Positions 1-13,400 of a DNA stretch of 64,000 nucleotides are shown here, piece by piece (the first letter of the stretch is position 1; every line of letters begins with the position of its first letter). Both the position numbers and the translations under genes were made by a program. The stretch spans positions 17,308,428 through 17,372,427 of the forward strand of contig NC_082610.1 of the NCBI RefSeq assembly GCF_030936135.1, given 5' to 3'. The DNA comes from Gavia stellata. Lineage: Eukaryota; Chordata; Aves; Gaviiformes; Gaviidae. The notes below the pieces were generated by a model, which saw nothing but the letters and a program-made list of their open reading frames with translations, made no database searches and had not been told where the DNA came from.

Positions 1-2948
1 AAAATATTTTCTGTAACTTGAATTCATTCAAGAAATTTGTGTGTATATCCTCAGCCAAAAATGTGACCTTTGGTCTTTCAATATTTAACATAAATACTCA
101 TTTTATATGAGACTTTTTTTTTTTTCTTTGCTTTCTGATGGTTGAGCTAAACCGATCTTCACTCTTAACAGTGGTAAGGTTTAAATATCACGGGGCTTCT
201 TGTAGATCATTTTTAGAACATACTGAGCACTAGACTGCTTACTGGCACTTGAGTTTCTTACTTTGAAGGTATTGATTTTTTGCCTGAAATAAATTGGGCA
301 GTAAGAGTAAAGTTGAATCTAGTTGCTGTTTGGTTGGGGTACAGAGCACTCTGCAGTTTGACTAGGGAGGCACCTTTCATTAGAGTATTTGATATATGGA
401 AGCTGAGTGGTGGTTGGCAGGACCTGCACTGCCATGCTATTGATTTGTTTCCCTGTAGCCATTAAATTCTTGCTTGCAGGAAGTGTTAAATTACTGTAAA
501 AGTTGTTCTGATTAATGGCTGGGGATATTGCCTCTATGTGGTTCTAAGTGAAGGGAGTTTCCCCATCATAGCCCAATGCTGGCAGGATGGTGTTAAATAG
601 TAATTAACATGATCTGTATTGCTTTAAGTATTCTTAGAGGTTAAATAAAAAGTATGCTGCTTCTGTAAAACCTGCAGAGTAATACAAATGTCCCCATCCA
701 TATACATATAACTTTAAAAATGTATCTGTATTTACAAAACATTTCACAGAATAGCCATTTGTAAAACTTTGGTTTTCGCCAAGAATCAAAATGTACATAC
801 TCTACAAAAATTTTACCATCATCTAGGATGGCTAACATTCAAACATATCCCATCAAATTAATTCTCTATTTTATGAGCTTATTAGTGTGCAAACTGGAGA
901 CTTGCACTGATCATTTGCAGTTGAGTCTTGACTTAATTTGTGAACATATCTAACAATGATGGTAAACAGAAAAAGGAAAACACTGTGCTAGCTGTACAAG
1001 GGGACGAAATGCAGAAAACCTCTGCAAAAGACATCAGCGATTGGTTGGTCAGAGCATCTCTATATTGCGCATCCTGACGTTTTACTTGAGTACTTGACCA
1101 ACTGCAAAGACCCCATAGAGTTGTCTCTGCAAGGATGCACAGTGGAGCAGATCTGTGCTCTAGTGCAGCCCTCGATGCTTGGGAAGAATTCTCATTAGTA
1201 ATGAATTGTCATTCAGATGTTCAAAAGGAGCAGTTGTTGTTGGTTACTTACCTTAAATTGACTACTCTGTGGTAAAGGTGTCCATGACTGAACTCCACCT
1301 GCATCTTCATTTCCTGCCATGGGTGCTGGTGCCATGTGGTATCTTGCTTTAAGCTGCTTCTGTGACACAGTGGGAAACCCTCTGCCCTCTTTCTAATGTA
1401 TCATGAGTTGACCAGAATTGGGACAAACCTGTTCATTGTAACCGTGCCTGCTCTTGTCTTTTGCTGCCAGTCTTAACATCCAGCATTCTCAAGGTCCTCC
1501 TTTTCCTCCCCATTACAGCATTCTTATTCACAATAGCACAACATCTCTTTCACATTCAAGGCTTGAAATTCAAAGGCTTGAAATTCAAGGCTTGAAATTC
1601 AAAGACAATGTGAGAAGAGGTCTGGGAAATAGTCACAGGCTCAAGGAGTGCCTAGCTGCCAGGGTGTTCATGGGCACTGGTGATAAGGTACTATCCCACT
1701 GGTTTCCTGATCACTGTCCTCAGTGAGGATAAAGGTTTATATCTTGGGGCAGCACATAAACAACCCCCTACCCAATCCCTAAACATCTTTGCTCTGGAGG
1801 AACCACATGCGAAGAACAGGCACATTTCAGCCCTAAGAAGCACAGTGCTGACTCCTCTGGATGACAGAGGATTGATCAGAAGATGTGTCCTTTCATAAAT
1901 AATACATGTTTTCTTATACATTTCTCATTATTCTCTACCTTGATGGATTTCTTCTTCTTAAACTTTCAATAATTCATGATTTCAGATATGTAAATATTTA
2001 TAACTGAGCAGACATTGTTTTATTGAATAAGCAGTAGGTGTACGAGATACACGTCGTACCAAGAATGTAATTCTTTTGCCTAGGTTAGAGTCAACACCTT
2101 TTAGTGTTAACAGCCAGTGAGGTAATCTTATCCCTTGTTTATCTTAATGGCTTCTTTAGAGTTGCATCGAACATGAATGTGGTTCACTGTGTGTAACTGC
2201 TCTGGATCAAGAAAAGTAACGACTTAGTTCATGGCAGACAAAAGAGCTTCTATAAAATGCAGTGCTTTCCTATACAAAGAGTCGCAGAACACTACCATGC
2301 AATGAAATAGGGTGGCTGTTCCTTTTTATGGGATAAGGATAGTCAGTGCTCTGTTCACTCTTCAGCTGAGGCTCTGAGAACTATGGAAGAGATGAAGGCT
2401 CAGGGATGGTACTTGTATCTACTGATACGTGCAGTGTTTAGTACAGTGTCTGGATGGCAGCTTCTACTGCCAGAACTATTACCTTTGACACCCCTCTTAC
2501 TTCTTACGTTTAACTAGCTGAGAGTTGTAGCACAGGATATGTTAATTTGTGATTTTTCTAAAATAGGGTTCTTAACCCTTCTTATTGGAAATCCTACAGC
2601 AACCATTAGGATCTTCCCGAGTCATATACCCTTCCACTATACCCTGGCAGAATTGTTGCATTGTTCCTGAATTGCCTTGGATTTTCTTTCTGTTCCCCTT
2701 CAGGAACAATGCGGGTATCTTGGGTGAGATTTATGAATTTCAAGTCCCCGCAAAGAAACGTGCTGCTTCTCTGTGTAGTTGAAAGAAGGCAGAACTTAAA
2801 AGGTTTATTGCTTTAAAACAAAAGAACTTTCTCTGGCCTGTGTGAGAGAGTGGCAATTTCTTAATTGTATTTAAATAACTATGTAGCAGGACAGAAGTAT
2901 ACTTTCACCAAATCTTACCTCACTTGAAGTATTTTTCATGTTCTGTAG
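1..2948 (+). other. CARS1: CARS1 intron sequence (gene continues to the left)
   Basis: This stretch precedes the first CARS1 exon I can recognise and ends in its acceptor AG. Inspection by eye found no upstream exon (the region encoding the segment before the V-T-E-V-L-Q sequence), so it is read as intron. It contains a small threefold tandem repeat near 1.56-1.60 kb. Open frames here are short and resemble no protein I know. The intron assignment is inferred from the exon at its right edge. Confidence 0.6.
1560..1603. repeat. Threefold tandem repeat of a 15-mer
   Basis: GGCTTGAAATTCAAA is repeated three times, the middle unit being one A shorter. Each unit contains a TTGAAATTCAA palindrome. 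It lies in the CARS1 intron. Confidence 0.9.
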
Positions 2949-3029
2949 TAACTGAAGTGCTGCAGTTGAGTGATGCTCTTCGAGATGACATCCTTCCTGA
3001 ACTTGGTGTTCGATTTGAAGATCATGAAG
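2949..3029 (+). CDS. CARS1: CARS1 coding exon A
   Basis: The exon follows a TGTAG acceptor and ends at a GTACCC donor. It starts with the last two bases of a codon and ends with one base of the Gly codon shared with the next exon. It encodes [20 protein letters not shown] and R-F-E-D-H-E. Confidence 0.93.
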
Positions 3030-6000
3030 GTACCCAATTATATGTCTTGCAACTTTTGTAGGTAGATGTTTTTATAATCTTACTATTTTCACAAGAAGTG
3101 GGAAAACAACCTGTCAAGACTAATCGGTAATAATCCAACAAATGCAAGGACTGCAAAGCTATAGCATGTCATATTTCTGATGTATTAATATATATTACAA
3201 AACTATATATTGCAATATATGTATAGAATATAAAAATGCACATTGCAATCTTTTTGACCTTTTTATATAGCACCTAATTTATTAGTCACTTTTGAGTAGT
3301 TACTCAGTTGTATGTGCTTTCAGCTTGCAAAAAGAAAAGAGTTATCATATGATAAATACATTTCTTTTTGACTATGCAAGCACTGGAAACTCATTCTTCT
3401 GGTTTTGCTTCTTAGGACTTCCAACTGTGGTTAAGTTGGTGGATAAGGACACATTATTGAAAGAAAGAGAAGAAAAGAAAAAGGTTATTATTTTAAGCAT
3501 TCTATATTTTGTAAATGTAAAGTAATGTGTAAGCTGTGGATACTTCTACATTTCTTTGATAACCTGTAAGAAAAATCTTAACAGACTAGCAACAAAGGAA
3601 AAAAAGAGAATTGATACTAAAATTTGAGTGGTGTTCAGGAAAAGAATTTTTGAAACAGTAACTTCTTGAAAATTTTATATGGGACCTAATGAATATCTCT
3701 AAGGTTTTTTATTTGTTTGTTTTTTAAGATCTTCATATAATTAAGGGATGTTGAGCATTGCATGCGTACTGTCTTACCTCTCTGGAAGAACGATTCCAAT
3801 GAGAAGTTAAATTGGACTTCTTTTGTCTGTACATATGAAGTTGACATTTTCCACAGAACTAGACTGCATTTATCTGATATGTGAGAACAAAATGCACTGG
3901 CTAAACCTTAATTAATGTAGTATGGATGAGTGAAATATTCAGGGTGTGGGGGCAAGAATTCACAGGTTACTATATAAAGATTGTGAATCCTCATTCACAT
4001 GCACAAGGTCTGTACAGAAACCTTCCTTTTGGCACTTGCTAGCATTAATATTTGACTTTGTAACATTTGAAAGCAATACTTCATATGCCGTTCTTCAGTT
4101 TTAACAAATAATAAAATTCCCTCATGACTAGAAAGAAGACCTTTGGAAGTTTGGAAGACTTTCCAACATTTCTCCTTTCACGTAGATGTTTTTTAGAAAA
4201 GGGAGAAGTAAAATGTAGTTTCAGCCAATTCCAGATGCTTTCATCAAAAAGACATTTGAAGGCAGTTTGTATATAGCTGCTGGGTGGGACCTGCAGCTAG
4301 AGTACATTTTCCCTGCAAACAGTATTACGTTCAGTACTGGCAGAACCCTTGGAGAACTGATAGGTCTCTCCTAAGCAAGTGCAAGATGAGATATTTAATT
4401 TTTTTTTAAGTTTTAGAAGTTGGCTAAATTTGGAGAGTTGTTTCCCTAGGAACATCAAGGGATACAACTGCTTCTTAAGAAACGCTAATGTCTTCACAGT
4501 TTGAGGCAAGAGCTCAAAATATGAACAAAATATGGTCTTTTTTTAAAGTCATTTGCAAAACATTTTTCCCTGTGAAATGGCAGGACCATTTCTTTTGCAG
4601 GCTTTGTAGGTATTCTTTCATATGTATACATTTTGCATGCAAAATGCATTCTGAACAGTTAAAACTGGTTTAACTGTGAATAAAAGCAAATGAATCAAAG
4701 CCATACAGTGGGAAGTATCAGACAATCCTAATTATAAGGCTTGGTGTTTCTGCTGCAGGTCATGCTGCCAGTTCTGTCTGTAATTAGACATCTAGGGGAG
4801 CTAGCTGGCTCAGATTTTTAGAAAACAACCAAATGAAGTAGTTACCTTTTACTCATAAACATTGCCTTTCGCAGATTGAAGAAGAGAAAAAAAGGAAGAA
4901 AGAAGAAGCAGCCAGGAAAAAACAAGAGCAGGAAGTAAGTGTTCAGATCCTTTTAATCTGGTTTTGAAGAAAAGTGTTAGCAGCAATAGTCACGTGCAGG
5001 AAAGATTACATTAGAACACAGGCTCTCTGCCCGGCCTTAACTGGGCCTCCATTTACTGTTTTTTGTCTGCAGTTTCCTGCTCAGAATGACTTTGGCTTGC
5101 AGTTCGGATTTGAATATTCAGCTCCTATTACAGAGAAGCCACATTTGAAAACACAACTGCAAAAGCTGCAAAAGCTTCTTAGAAGATCTTGTAGCACATA
5201 TTTCAGTCTATAGACAGTATTACCTCCTTAATTGCCAAAGTAGTATCTTACATGCCTGTTAGAGAAGATTTTACTCGTGTCATTTACTATTTTCTTCCCT
5301 TTTCAGTGTTGTAGGTTATGTGTGAAAACAGGGGTTTTTTTCCTCTTTAAGAATCCACCTATTCCCTACAATTGAAATCTGAAATATAGTGCTTTGTAAA
5401 AACACATTTTATCTCTACAGTTGGAATTGAGATAGCTGAGAGGTTTTAGGCTTTGGATGAGGAGTAGACAGCCAGAGGAGATGAACTCATAGGAAGAAAA
5501 GATTGTCTGCCATGCTGATGACTCTGTAACAGTACAGGAAACGTATTCCTGGGTTAAAAGAGGAAGTAAACTTTTAGAGAGCACCATGTACAGAGAGAAA
5601 ACCACATAAATAGCATTTATAATCCACAAATTCCAAGTAGCTTTTTGCATTCTTTCAAAAAGGTGATTCCCTTGCATTAGGCATAAATTACTTGGAAAGG
5701 ATTCTGAGATGTGCCTGTTTATAGGTAAGTGAATGTTCGGTATATTTTCAGTGCAATTACTTGCATCCTGATCCTGCTATGACCTGCATAGAAATATGTG
5801 CTTGTCAGCTGGAAAAACATATTTTTTTCCCCTGGACAAGCACAGCTAAGATTTATTGAGTTGTTACTCACTGAAAGTTTCTTTTCACATGATAAACAAT
5901 TGTGAATTAAATGCTCTTTGATTTGCAAATTATAGTCTACTTTTCCTTTTGCATAGGTGAGAGGTTGTCAGTAATTAACCGTGATGCTAATGCAGTTAAT

Positions 6001-7305
6001 GCACGTTTTGTATTACAGGCAGTGAAACTGGCAAAAATGAAGATTCCACCACATGAAATGTTTAAATCAGAACATGACAAATATTCCATGTTTGATGAAA
6101 ATGTAAGAGACTTTTCTTTAGATAGGGAGTGGTTTTCCTTCCCCAGTTGTACATACTCAGTTGTGTATATGTAGCTGTTCTTGTTCCAAAACCTCCAGGG
6201 TGGTGCTATTAAGATAGCGGGAGGAGGGAAGGAGAGGAAGAAAAGGAGATATATTAATTTTATGGTACATACATATTGCATTGGGGAGCAAGGTTCTCTA
6301 ACTGTTAGCCATCATTTCAAAGGTATTTTCATTGTGCATTAGTCTCCTTTGGCCCCCCTCACTGCAGAGCAAAATTCCCTGTAGATTTTGTGGGTAGGAA
6401 CATGTATGATGTTTGTTCACAAATTTATTACCCTGTTGCAAGTACAAACTCCCAAACTCTCCCAGAACTGATGTTTTTCAGAGCGGTCTTGTGCTTCCTT
6501 TTTGGTTCTGCCCACTGTTTTGCTGTCTTCTGGCAAAGGATCTCTGAAAGGGCTGTACGGCTAACTTTGCTCTTGATTGCTCCCCTTGAGGATAAAAGGT
6601 GTTACTTGGAAAACATAAAGCACTACTTGATCCGGGACATTGATCCTGCTTTTGCCTGTCCTCTTAACCTGCAAAAATTCAGGCCCTCAGGGGCAAGTAA
6701 GAGTGGAGAGTGTAAATACTGGAAAATACCCCTGCAAGCCAAGGAGAACGTCCGTAAAAACTCTGATCATACTTTCTCCATCGAGAACACAAATCTCTTA
6801 CTGCTTTTGCTTTAAGCTTTGGATTCAATATGCTAGTATGATTAAAAGTAGTCTCTTAACCATCTGTTCAGGGATTAGTCATTATTCTCTTAACTATAAC
6901 CATCTAGAAGTTAGTTGTCTAAGCTTCCCTTAGTACAGGACAGAAAATAAATACACCCTTTGCCCCTTCATTAACTAGGAAGGGAACACACAAAAATAGG
7001 CGAAGTTAGTTGTCAAACTTCTGGGTGACTAGTATTAGCCAAGATGCACCCCATCCTGACAGCTTGTCATTATGACATTATCCCCCTATCTTATTAAAGC
7101 AATTCCATACGGAGCAAAAGCAGTCCATGAATTTACCTTAAAAATATATATATTTTTTTTAATATTTCAGGGATTTCCCACCCATGATACAGAAGGCAAA
7201 GAACTCAGCAAAGGACAAATTAAGAAGCTAAAGAAACTTTATGAAACCCAAGAAAAGCTATACAAGGAGTATCTACAAATGGTTCAGAATGGAAGTGCAA
7301 ATTGA
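2949..7305 (+). CDS. CARS1: Cysteinyl-tRNA synthetase, cytosolic, C-terminal part (five exons, 5' truncated by window)
   Basis: CARS1 attaches cysteine to tRNA-Cys in the cytosol. Only about the last 142 residues lie here, and the catalytic and main anticodon-binding parts are outside the window. The five exons join in frame and give, in order, a segment ending [16 protein letters not shown], then [11 protein letters not shown], a highly charged K/R/E helix, the K-M-K-I-P-P segment, and the end [24 protein letters not shown]. This matches the human C-terminus closely, as I recall it. The charged helix and tail are the eukaryote-specific extension that follows the bacterial-type core. All junctions have AG acceptors and GT donors. 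The reading ends at TGA with a short 3'UTR. Identification is secure; the exon 2 donor is weak. Confidence 0.95.
3416..3483 (+). CDS. CARS1: CARS1 coding exon B
   Basis: The acceptor is CTTAG. The exon completes the split Gly codon and encodes [20 protein letters not shown], then K-K. The donor AAG/GTTATT is a poor match to the consensus, but this boundary keeps the frame into the next exon and agrees with the human protein. Confidence 0.9.
4875..4934 (+). CDS. CARS1: CARS1 coding exon C (charged helix)
   Basis: This 60-nt, phase-0 exon lies between a GCAG acceptor and a GTAAGT donor. All 20 codons encode the Lys/Arg/Glu-rich helix [20 protein letters not shown], which corresponds to the charged linker of human CARS1. 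Confidence 0.93.
6019..6102 (+). CDS. CARS1: CARS1 coding exon D
   Basis: This 84-nt, phase-0 exon lies between a TTACAG acceptor and a GTAAGA donor. It encodes [15 protein letters not shown] followed by [13 protein letters not shown], a conserved block in vertebrate CARS1. Confidence 0.94.
7171..7305 (+). CDS. CARS1: CARS1 terminal coding exon E
   Basis: The acceptor is TATTTCAG. The exon encodes the last 44 residues, from [12 protein letters not shown] to Q-N-G-S-A-N, and then a TGA stop. Confidence 0.95.
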   Translation, partial: GFPTHDTEGKELSKGQIKKLKKLYETQEKLYKEYLQMVQNGSAN

Positions 7306-7475
7306 AAACAACAGGACTTTTTTTAGAAGGCGAGTGCTGGGTCACCATTGAAGAAATGAGCATATACCGATGCTCAAATTTCTGTTTACACTTTCTATTA
7401 TGTGCAAAGTAAAAATCCTGTTTACGTGGATTAATAATGTCATCTGGAAAGTCAATAAAAATCCATTCTTAAAAA
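7306..7475 (+). other. CARS1: CARS1 3'UTR (end approximate)
   Basis: This is the short untranslated region between the CARS1 stop and the cleavage region after the first canonical AATAAA. The exact cleavage position cannot be read from sequence alone. Confidence 0.6.
7454..7459 (+). terminator. CARS1 polyadenylation signal AATAAA
   Basis: A canonical AATAAA lies about 150 nt after the CARS1 stop, the expected arrangement for a short 3'UTR. A further AATAAA near 8.69 kb could serve a longer form, but there is no direct support for that. Confidence 0.7.
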
Positions 7476-10400
7476 AAGCCAACCTGTAAGAAGTTTCTTC
7501 GCAACAACAGTAGCAGGTTGAATGGTTGCCAGTGCTATTTGGGAAGGTGCTGCTCAGTCAGCAAATCCACATAAGGATTCTTGTTTATTATAGCTGTCCC
7601 GGCTTTGGTTAATTTGTCCTGCATACTGATCTCTATCTAAAACCCACTGTAGCTTGCATTCTGGAATATGTCACAGTCAGCAAAATTTACTACTAAATGG
7701 GAGCTGAGTAATCTGTCCCACAGCAAGAACAGTATTTTCCAGATGACTTTAGTATCTTTACATAAGCAGGAAAAACTGGGTAGTTCCACTATGATACTTA
7801 CTCTATAGCTGCTGTTATTAAAAACTCTCATAAGTATACCCAGAACACTTTGCATAGTAGAAGCTAACAGTCCCTTTGTTGCAAAAGGGAACAGATGATC
7901 GTCTTTGCTCAACCTGCAGTTGTAATCAAGTGGGTAAGCACAAGGCAAATGCACCTGCATTGAACAAACAGGTGGGGAAGACATGAAGGGCTAATGGAGG
8001 AGGGTGGTGCCTTCTTGAGCTACCCCTCCAAGGAAACAGGAGTGCTGCCAAAGTACCTGATTACCCAAAATACTCAGGACCTAATTACCTGTTCAGAGCC
8101 AAGAGAAATTAACAGCGGGTTTCTTACTGAGATACAGTTTGTGGATTGGTCTGCAATTAGGAAATACAGCTACACATTGTTTGTTATTCAAGACTGATGT
8201 TTTTAACATGACAAGTTAACCCCAAATTAATAATCTTTCTGATGCAGTATGGTCACATTATGTTTGCAAGGACAGTTTTCTGTTGCCTAATAATGCATTT
8301 CACTGGCAGTAGCTACTACATGAAATCCTAAAAAATATCTCACCTACTTCACAACTGCATTTAACAGCTAAGTGTCCAATATGCAGAGCTGTATTCATCA
8401 AGTATTCTTAAGCCTCAAGGTGACTTGCAGGAGGTCATACTGTGACACCTCTGTTCTCTCAACTGTTATGTTTATGCTATAACCATTAGGCTATGTTCCT
8501 TTCCTTAATTAAGAGTTAAAACATCTTGGCTTTATCTTTTATACTTTTTTATTTATATTCCTCCTTCTGAGGAATGAACATATTTGGAGTAACAGAGAGG
8601 TCTAGTAGGCTTTTTTTCTAGTTTGTCTATATTTGCCTTTGAAAACATACGTAATGCTAAGGTCAGTAAAGCACATGCATCTTGTACGCAGAAAATAAAA
8701 ATCTGTTGTGAAGTACAAGTTGTACGCGACCTTTGTATAGTGTGAAGAACATAGAGTGCTTATCTTTATTCCACAACCATCTTTTTGAAATGTGGTTTAC
8801 AGAGCTTTTCCTTTAGCTTGCTATTACTAATTTAATTCATTTTGCATTCAGTATTTGATCATTCTGCTAATTTCTAATTAATTGTATAAATGCATGTTTA
8901 AGCTGCACAGTGGTACTTCAAACAGCCAGCCACAGCCACAAGGGCAACTTCTCCATCCTTTAGTCTGTGAACAGAAGAGGATCAGTTGCATTTTTTACAC
9001 CATTCGAGATTCTAACCCCCTTCAACATTATCAGCTTATCATTTTCTTCCCAGCCTGCTCCCCCAAGACACATGTGCACTCAGGATATCCCTGAAGGGAT
9101 GGGATGTGCCTAGGCTGCAGTCATAAGATGCTGCTTCTCAGCCAACTAAGGCACTCCAATTCCGAACTCCCTGCAGTCCTAGACAGATTCCAGGGCTAGC
9201 TCTGCAAACTTTACTAGGAATCCTAGACCTGAATAATTTCTAACCACAGCATAGACTTAACTACTTTCCTGAACATAAACTGCTTCTGAAGTTACTGCTT
9301 AATGTCAAATAGTGACAGTAATTTGCTTACAGAATTTTTGGTGATCTGAGTTAGCACTTCCTTAACGCTAGTTAGTATGTAACTGTGGGGAAGACGCTGT
9401 TAATCCATGGCTGTCCTGCGTTCTAGTTTCTTTAAGACATCTCCATGATAACATCTTGGCTTTCACCCCCACACACTGGTTTTTCTCTTCCTGCTATGTT
9501 TTTAGTAGAACCTCATACAATTCCATGGTTTATCTGTGACATCAAGGTAGATGAATTTTTTTTTAAAATGTCCTTTTCCCTTCCCAAATGCTTCATTTTG
9601 TTTCTGGGACAACTCTCCTTGCATAGATCTTAGGAGCATTTCAGACTCATGTTCTCAAAAGGTTATCTTCCATTTTTTTCTGTATGCTTCCCACATGCAC
9701 ATACTGCTTCCTCGTTCAGTATTTTTTTTAAATTCATAGTCATGTCAGATAAGGGTCTCTGCTGTATTTACTGCCCCATTAAGGTCTTATTCTACCTCCA
9801 AAATTATTTAGCTCATGCTTGCCATTTCTGTGTTTTGTCTGATTGTCAATTTGATTGTTTTAAACTATAAGATGACTTGAAAGAATCCTTACCCAAAACA
9901 TCAGGGCTGTTGAAGTCCTCTTTCTCTTCTGCTACAGCAGAAACAACATTCCTGTCTTTGAATTCTCTTTGAACACAATCAAAAGTCTCCTAAAATCAGT
10001 GGGATTCTTTTCATAGACATCATAAGGATCAGAGCCTTTGAAATCTCTCCTCTTCAGGCTCACCTTGTGTCTTGGATGATCATTGTTCTTCCACACAGCA
10101 AAGCACTATAAAAAGCTGGGGAGAGTATGTAGCTATCATCTAGTTCATGCATTTTCAAAGTTGCCTTCTTCAAGCAAGCTTGTCACTTGACTCCTCCAGC
10201 CATAAAGCCCTCAAAACCTTCCCATACTTGAACTTTTCTTCCCATACTTGAACTGGTCTTCCAGTTATAACTTTCTCTTCCTATCTGTTTCAGCTGTCCT
10301 TAGAAGTCAGCATTGTCGTCAAGGAAAATGTCTGCTTCACGAAGCATCTGTGAGTTAGCTGACAGGCCTAAGTATTTTCTATTAAAAAAAAAAAGCACAC

Positions 10401-13400
10401 AAATTGGCAACTCCACCTCTAAAGAAGCTGCTAAAATATTTCTCCTTGATACACAAACAGCAAGTTAATTAATTCTCTCCAAATAGAATCATATTTTGAG
10501 TTACTTTTTTTCCCCAAAAGCAGCAGGATAATAAAAACAATGACCTTGGCAAAGAGTCAGAAAAATAGACTTAGCCTCCTAGAATTTGGAGCTTGTTAGC
10601 TCCAGAGCTACTACAGATCAGTTACTTTTATCCTCTCTGCAGCCACAATTCTGGAAAAAATAACATATGCATAAAGTCATGGTGAAGGAAAACTTGCTAG
10701 CAAACAAAGAATGCTGCAGCCAAGCTTGGACGCACACTGTTTAAGATGACTTTGTCAGTGAAGGTGTGCCGATTGTGCTGTGTGATCGCTGAAACGGACA
10801 GCACAATACCTCTTCCCTGGCAATCCATCACAGTGGCACTTAAGTAAATACCACTGCACTTGCCTAGTGAGAGTGACCCAGCAACCAGGAGAAGAAAATC
10901 CAACAGCAATGGTCTGCATTCAGTGTCTTAGTTACCTGTCTCTCTCAGCAAGCAAATGGGAGAGGACAGACTCCCCAGTATTTTAATTTTTTTTATTTTA
11001 AAATGTGCATGTATGCATGCACATGCTCAGGGTAGCCAGTCTGGAATGTGATTTTCTAAGCATTATGAAAATCCCCACAGCAAAATCTTGGCATTTTTTA
11101 ATTTTCTGGAACAAGACATTGAGTTGGTCTGTACAACATGAAGCTTTTTATTTCCCACATATTACAGGATTTATTCAGAGATGGCAAGGCAAGGTAAAGT
11201 GTGGCGTTTCTGTTTTTAATTGCACCCTTGGCTGAAGGCCAAACTTGGCAGCAGCAAATTTTGTTTGTGTCTTTTGCTCAGAGCGTGCCTTTCAGCCTTT
11301 CTAATGTGAATATTCACATTAACATCAACTGTGAATACTGTTCCACTAAAGAGAACAAGTTCCTCCATCAGTCAGTTTGTTCAGATACTGGTAGAAAAAT
11401 CCGTGAATTGTTCAATCTGGTCTTGTTGCCACCAATCTTTTTCAAAGACTTTAAACTAATGAGTGCCTAATTACATTTATGATACTCTCTTTGACCTCTT
11501 TACCCTAATGTTTGCATTTGATGTCTGCTGTTCCAGGAAACCACTGATGCATTTTAAATGTGCAAATAAGCAAATCTCTGCCACATACAGTACATACCTT
11601 CAGCTTCTTTTTCTATATTTCAAGCTAACATTTTCAGGTGGTGGTACCTGTTGGACCAACTTTAGCTCCCTCTTTAATTACACAATTTCTACCATACAAA
11701 TATGGAAAGGAACTTTTACTCTTCTCTCTGATTTCACAGGACAATTTCTATACAGGACACTGTACCACATGCACAATACTTAACATGTCTCCTGAAACAG
11801 AACAAATTAATTAAGAAGCACATTAGCTATTTAGTACCAAGACTCCACTTAGCCATGATCAAAGTTCTTCTTCCCCCTCCAGAAAAAGTCATTGAGAAGT
11901 AAGTCTTATCTCTCAAATTAGGCTGTGAATGTCCGGCATCTCACTAAGTGAGAACAGTTTCCATTAATACCCACCCAAGGGCAGAAGACGCAGACATTTT
12001 CATGCCAGTTACAGATCCTAGCCTAAGCTTTCTCTCCAGCGTCTAGTGCATCTGTTCAGCAGCTCTGCCACAATCCCTTCTCTCAGTTTTGGTTCTCCAA
12101 GCTCTCTTGTATGCTAGGCTGGGTGTTTAAATCAAGCCAGGGTGATTCAGCAAGTATCTTTTTGCAGCTCTCTGCAGGGTAGGAGCACCTGACAGCAAGA
12201 TGACTCCACAGATTGTGCCTTATCCACAGTCCTAAAGTCCACCACTGTGCTACGAGAGGTTAGACAACAGTCAGCAAAAATCCCTCATTGATCATGGGAG
12301 ATTAATGCCTTTGGAGAGGGGCACTAAAAATCCAAGGATGTAAGGTAATTTAAATGTGTATTTACTTCGGTATCCATGAGTGGAGGAAGAGAGCCAAACA
12401 CTTCCAGCACTATGACCTGTTTCAAGGCTTTAGTAATTGGTCCAGAAGAAACCAAATCTACTTTTACAAGACCATCCTAATTTTAATTTAATTCAGGGTT
12501 TGCAGCATTTATGAGAACTGCATGAACAAGATAGCAACTAGTGCAGAGGGGCACACTCGACACATGCCACAGAAGATGCAGTAGTGCAACAAATAATCTG
12601 AACAGGGCTGCAGTATATTCCTGCAACAGCAGAAAGGTGCAGCTAGATCACATACCTAAGCAAAAACTCCTCAATCTTTGTAGGAGACGAAGTTTGGAGC
12701 TTGTACTCCAAACGTCTTCTGGGTGGAAAGGAGAAACAGCTTTTAACAAAATGGATATTGACAGAAAAAGCCAAAAAGAATACTTGACAGCTATGAACCA
12801 GCAGCAAGAAGTAGGAGCAGAGTAGGAATACCTTCAGATAAATCCTTCTTTCAGAGTTCATTATGCTCTTCTTTGGAAGGCTGAGAATTAAGTGTAGCCA
12901 CTATCATGAATAAAGTTGTCCCAAAATAAGAATTCATGGAAGTATGAGGAGGCCATTAACCTGCTGATGTCAGAAAAAGGACTGGTTTGGAGAAACATAA
13001 AGGGAGTTGGAAGCAAAGAAAAGAAGTGGAAGAACCTTCCATTGAGCATGTCCTCAGGCCCACCAAATATATTTGTGCAACTGACTCTACAACATTCCTG
13101 CACTTCTTTAGCTGTCTAAATGTAATTCAGAATTATGTTATTCTTTAATTACAGTACTGGTACCTATTTAACTAACAATTCCTTAGTTATTGTTGTCACT
13201 AAGTTCCTACAACTGAATTAATACAACATTAATGTATTGATTAGTTGTTAATAAGATATTGGTCTCATAATTTCCAAATTTTACTTTTACCTGTAAAAGG
13301 ATTGTGATGATAAACCCTAGTTGCTAACTACTGAAATCCAAGACTAAGTTCCAGACATGCAAAAAACCTTTTATGGAACAAGGGAATCCACTGACACAAT

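Noticed and set aside
6390-6815. A 141-codon open frame in the last CARS1 intron.
   Set aside because: It starts and ends inside an intron defined by well-conserved flanking exons, and the encoded sequence has no recognisable motif. An old repeat is possible but was not identified.
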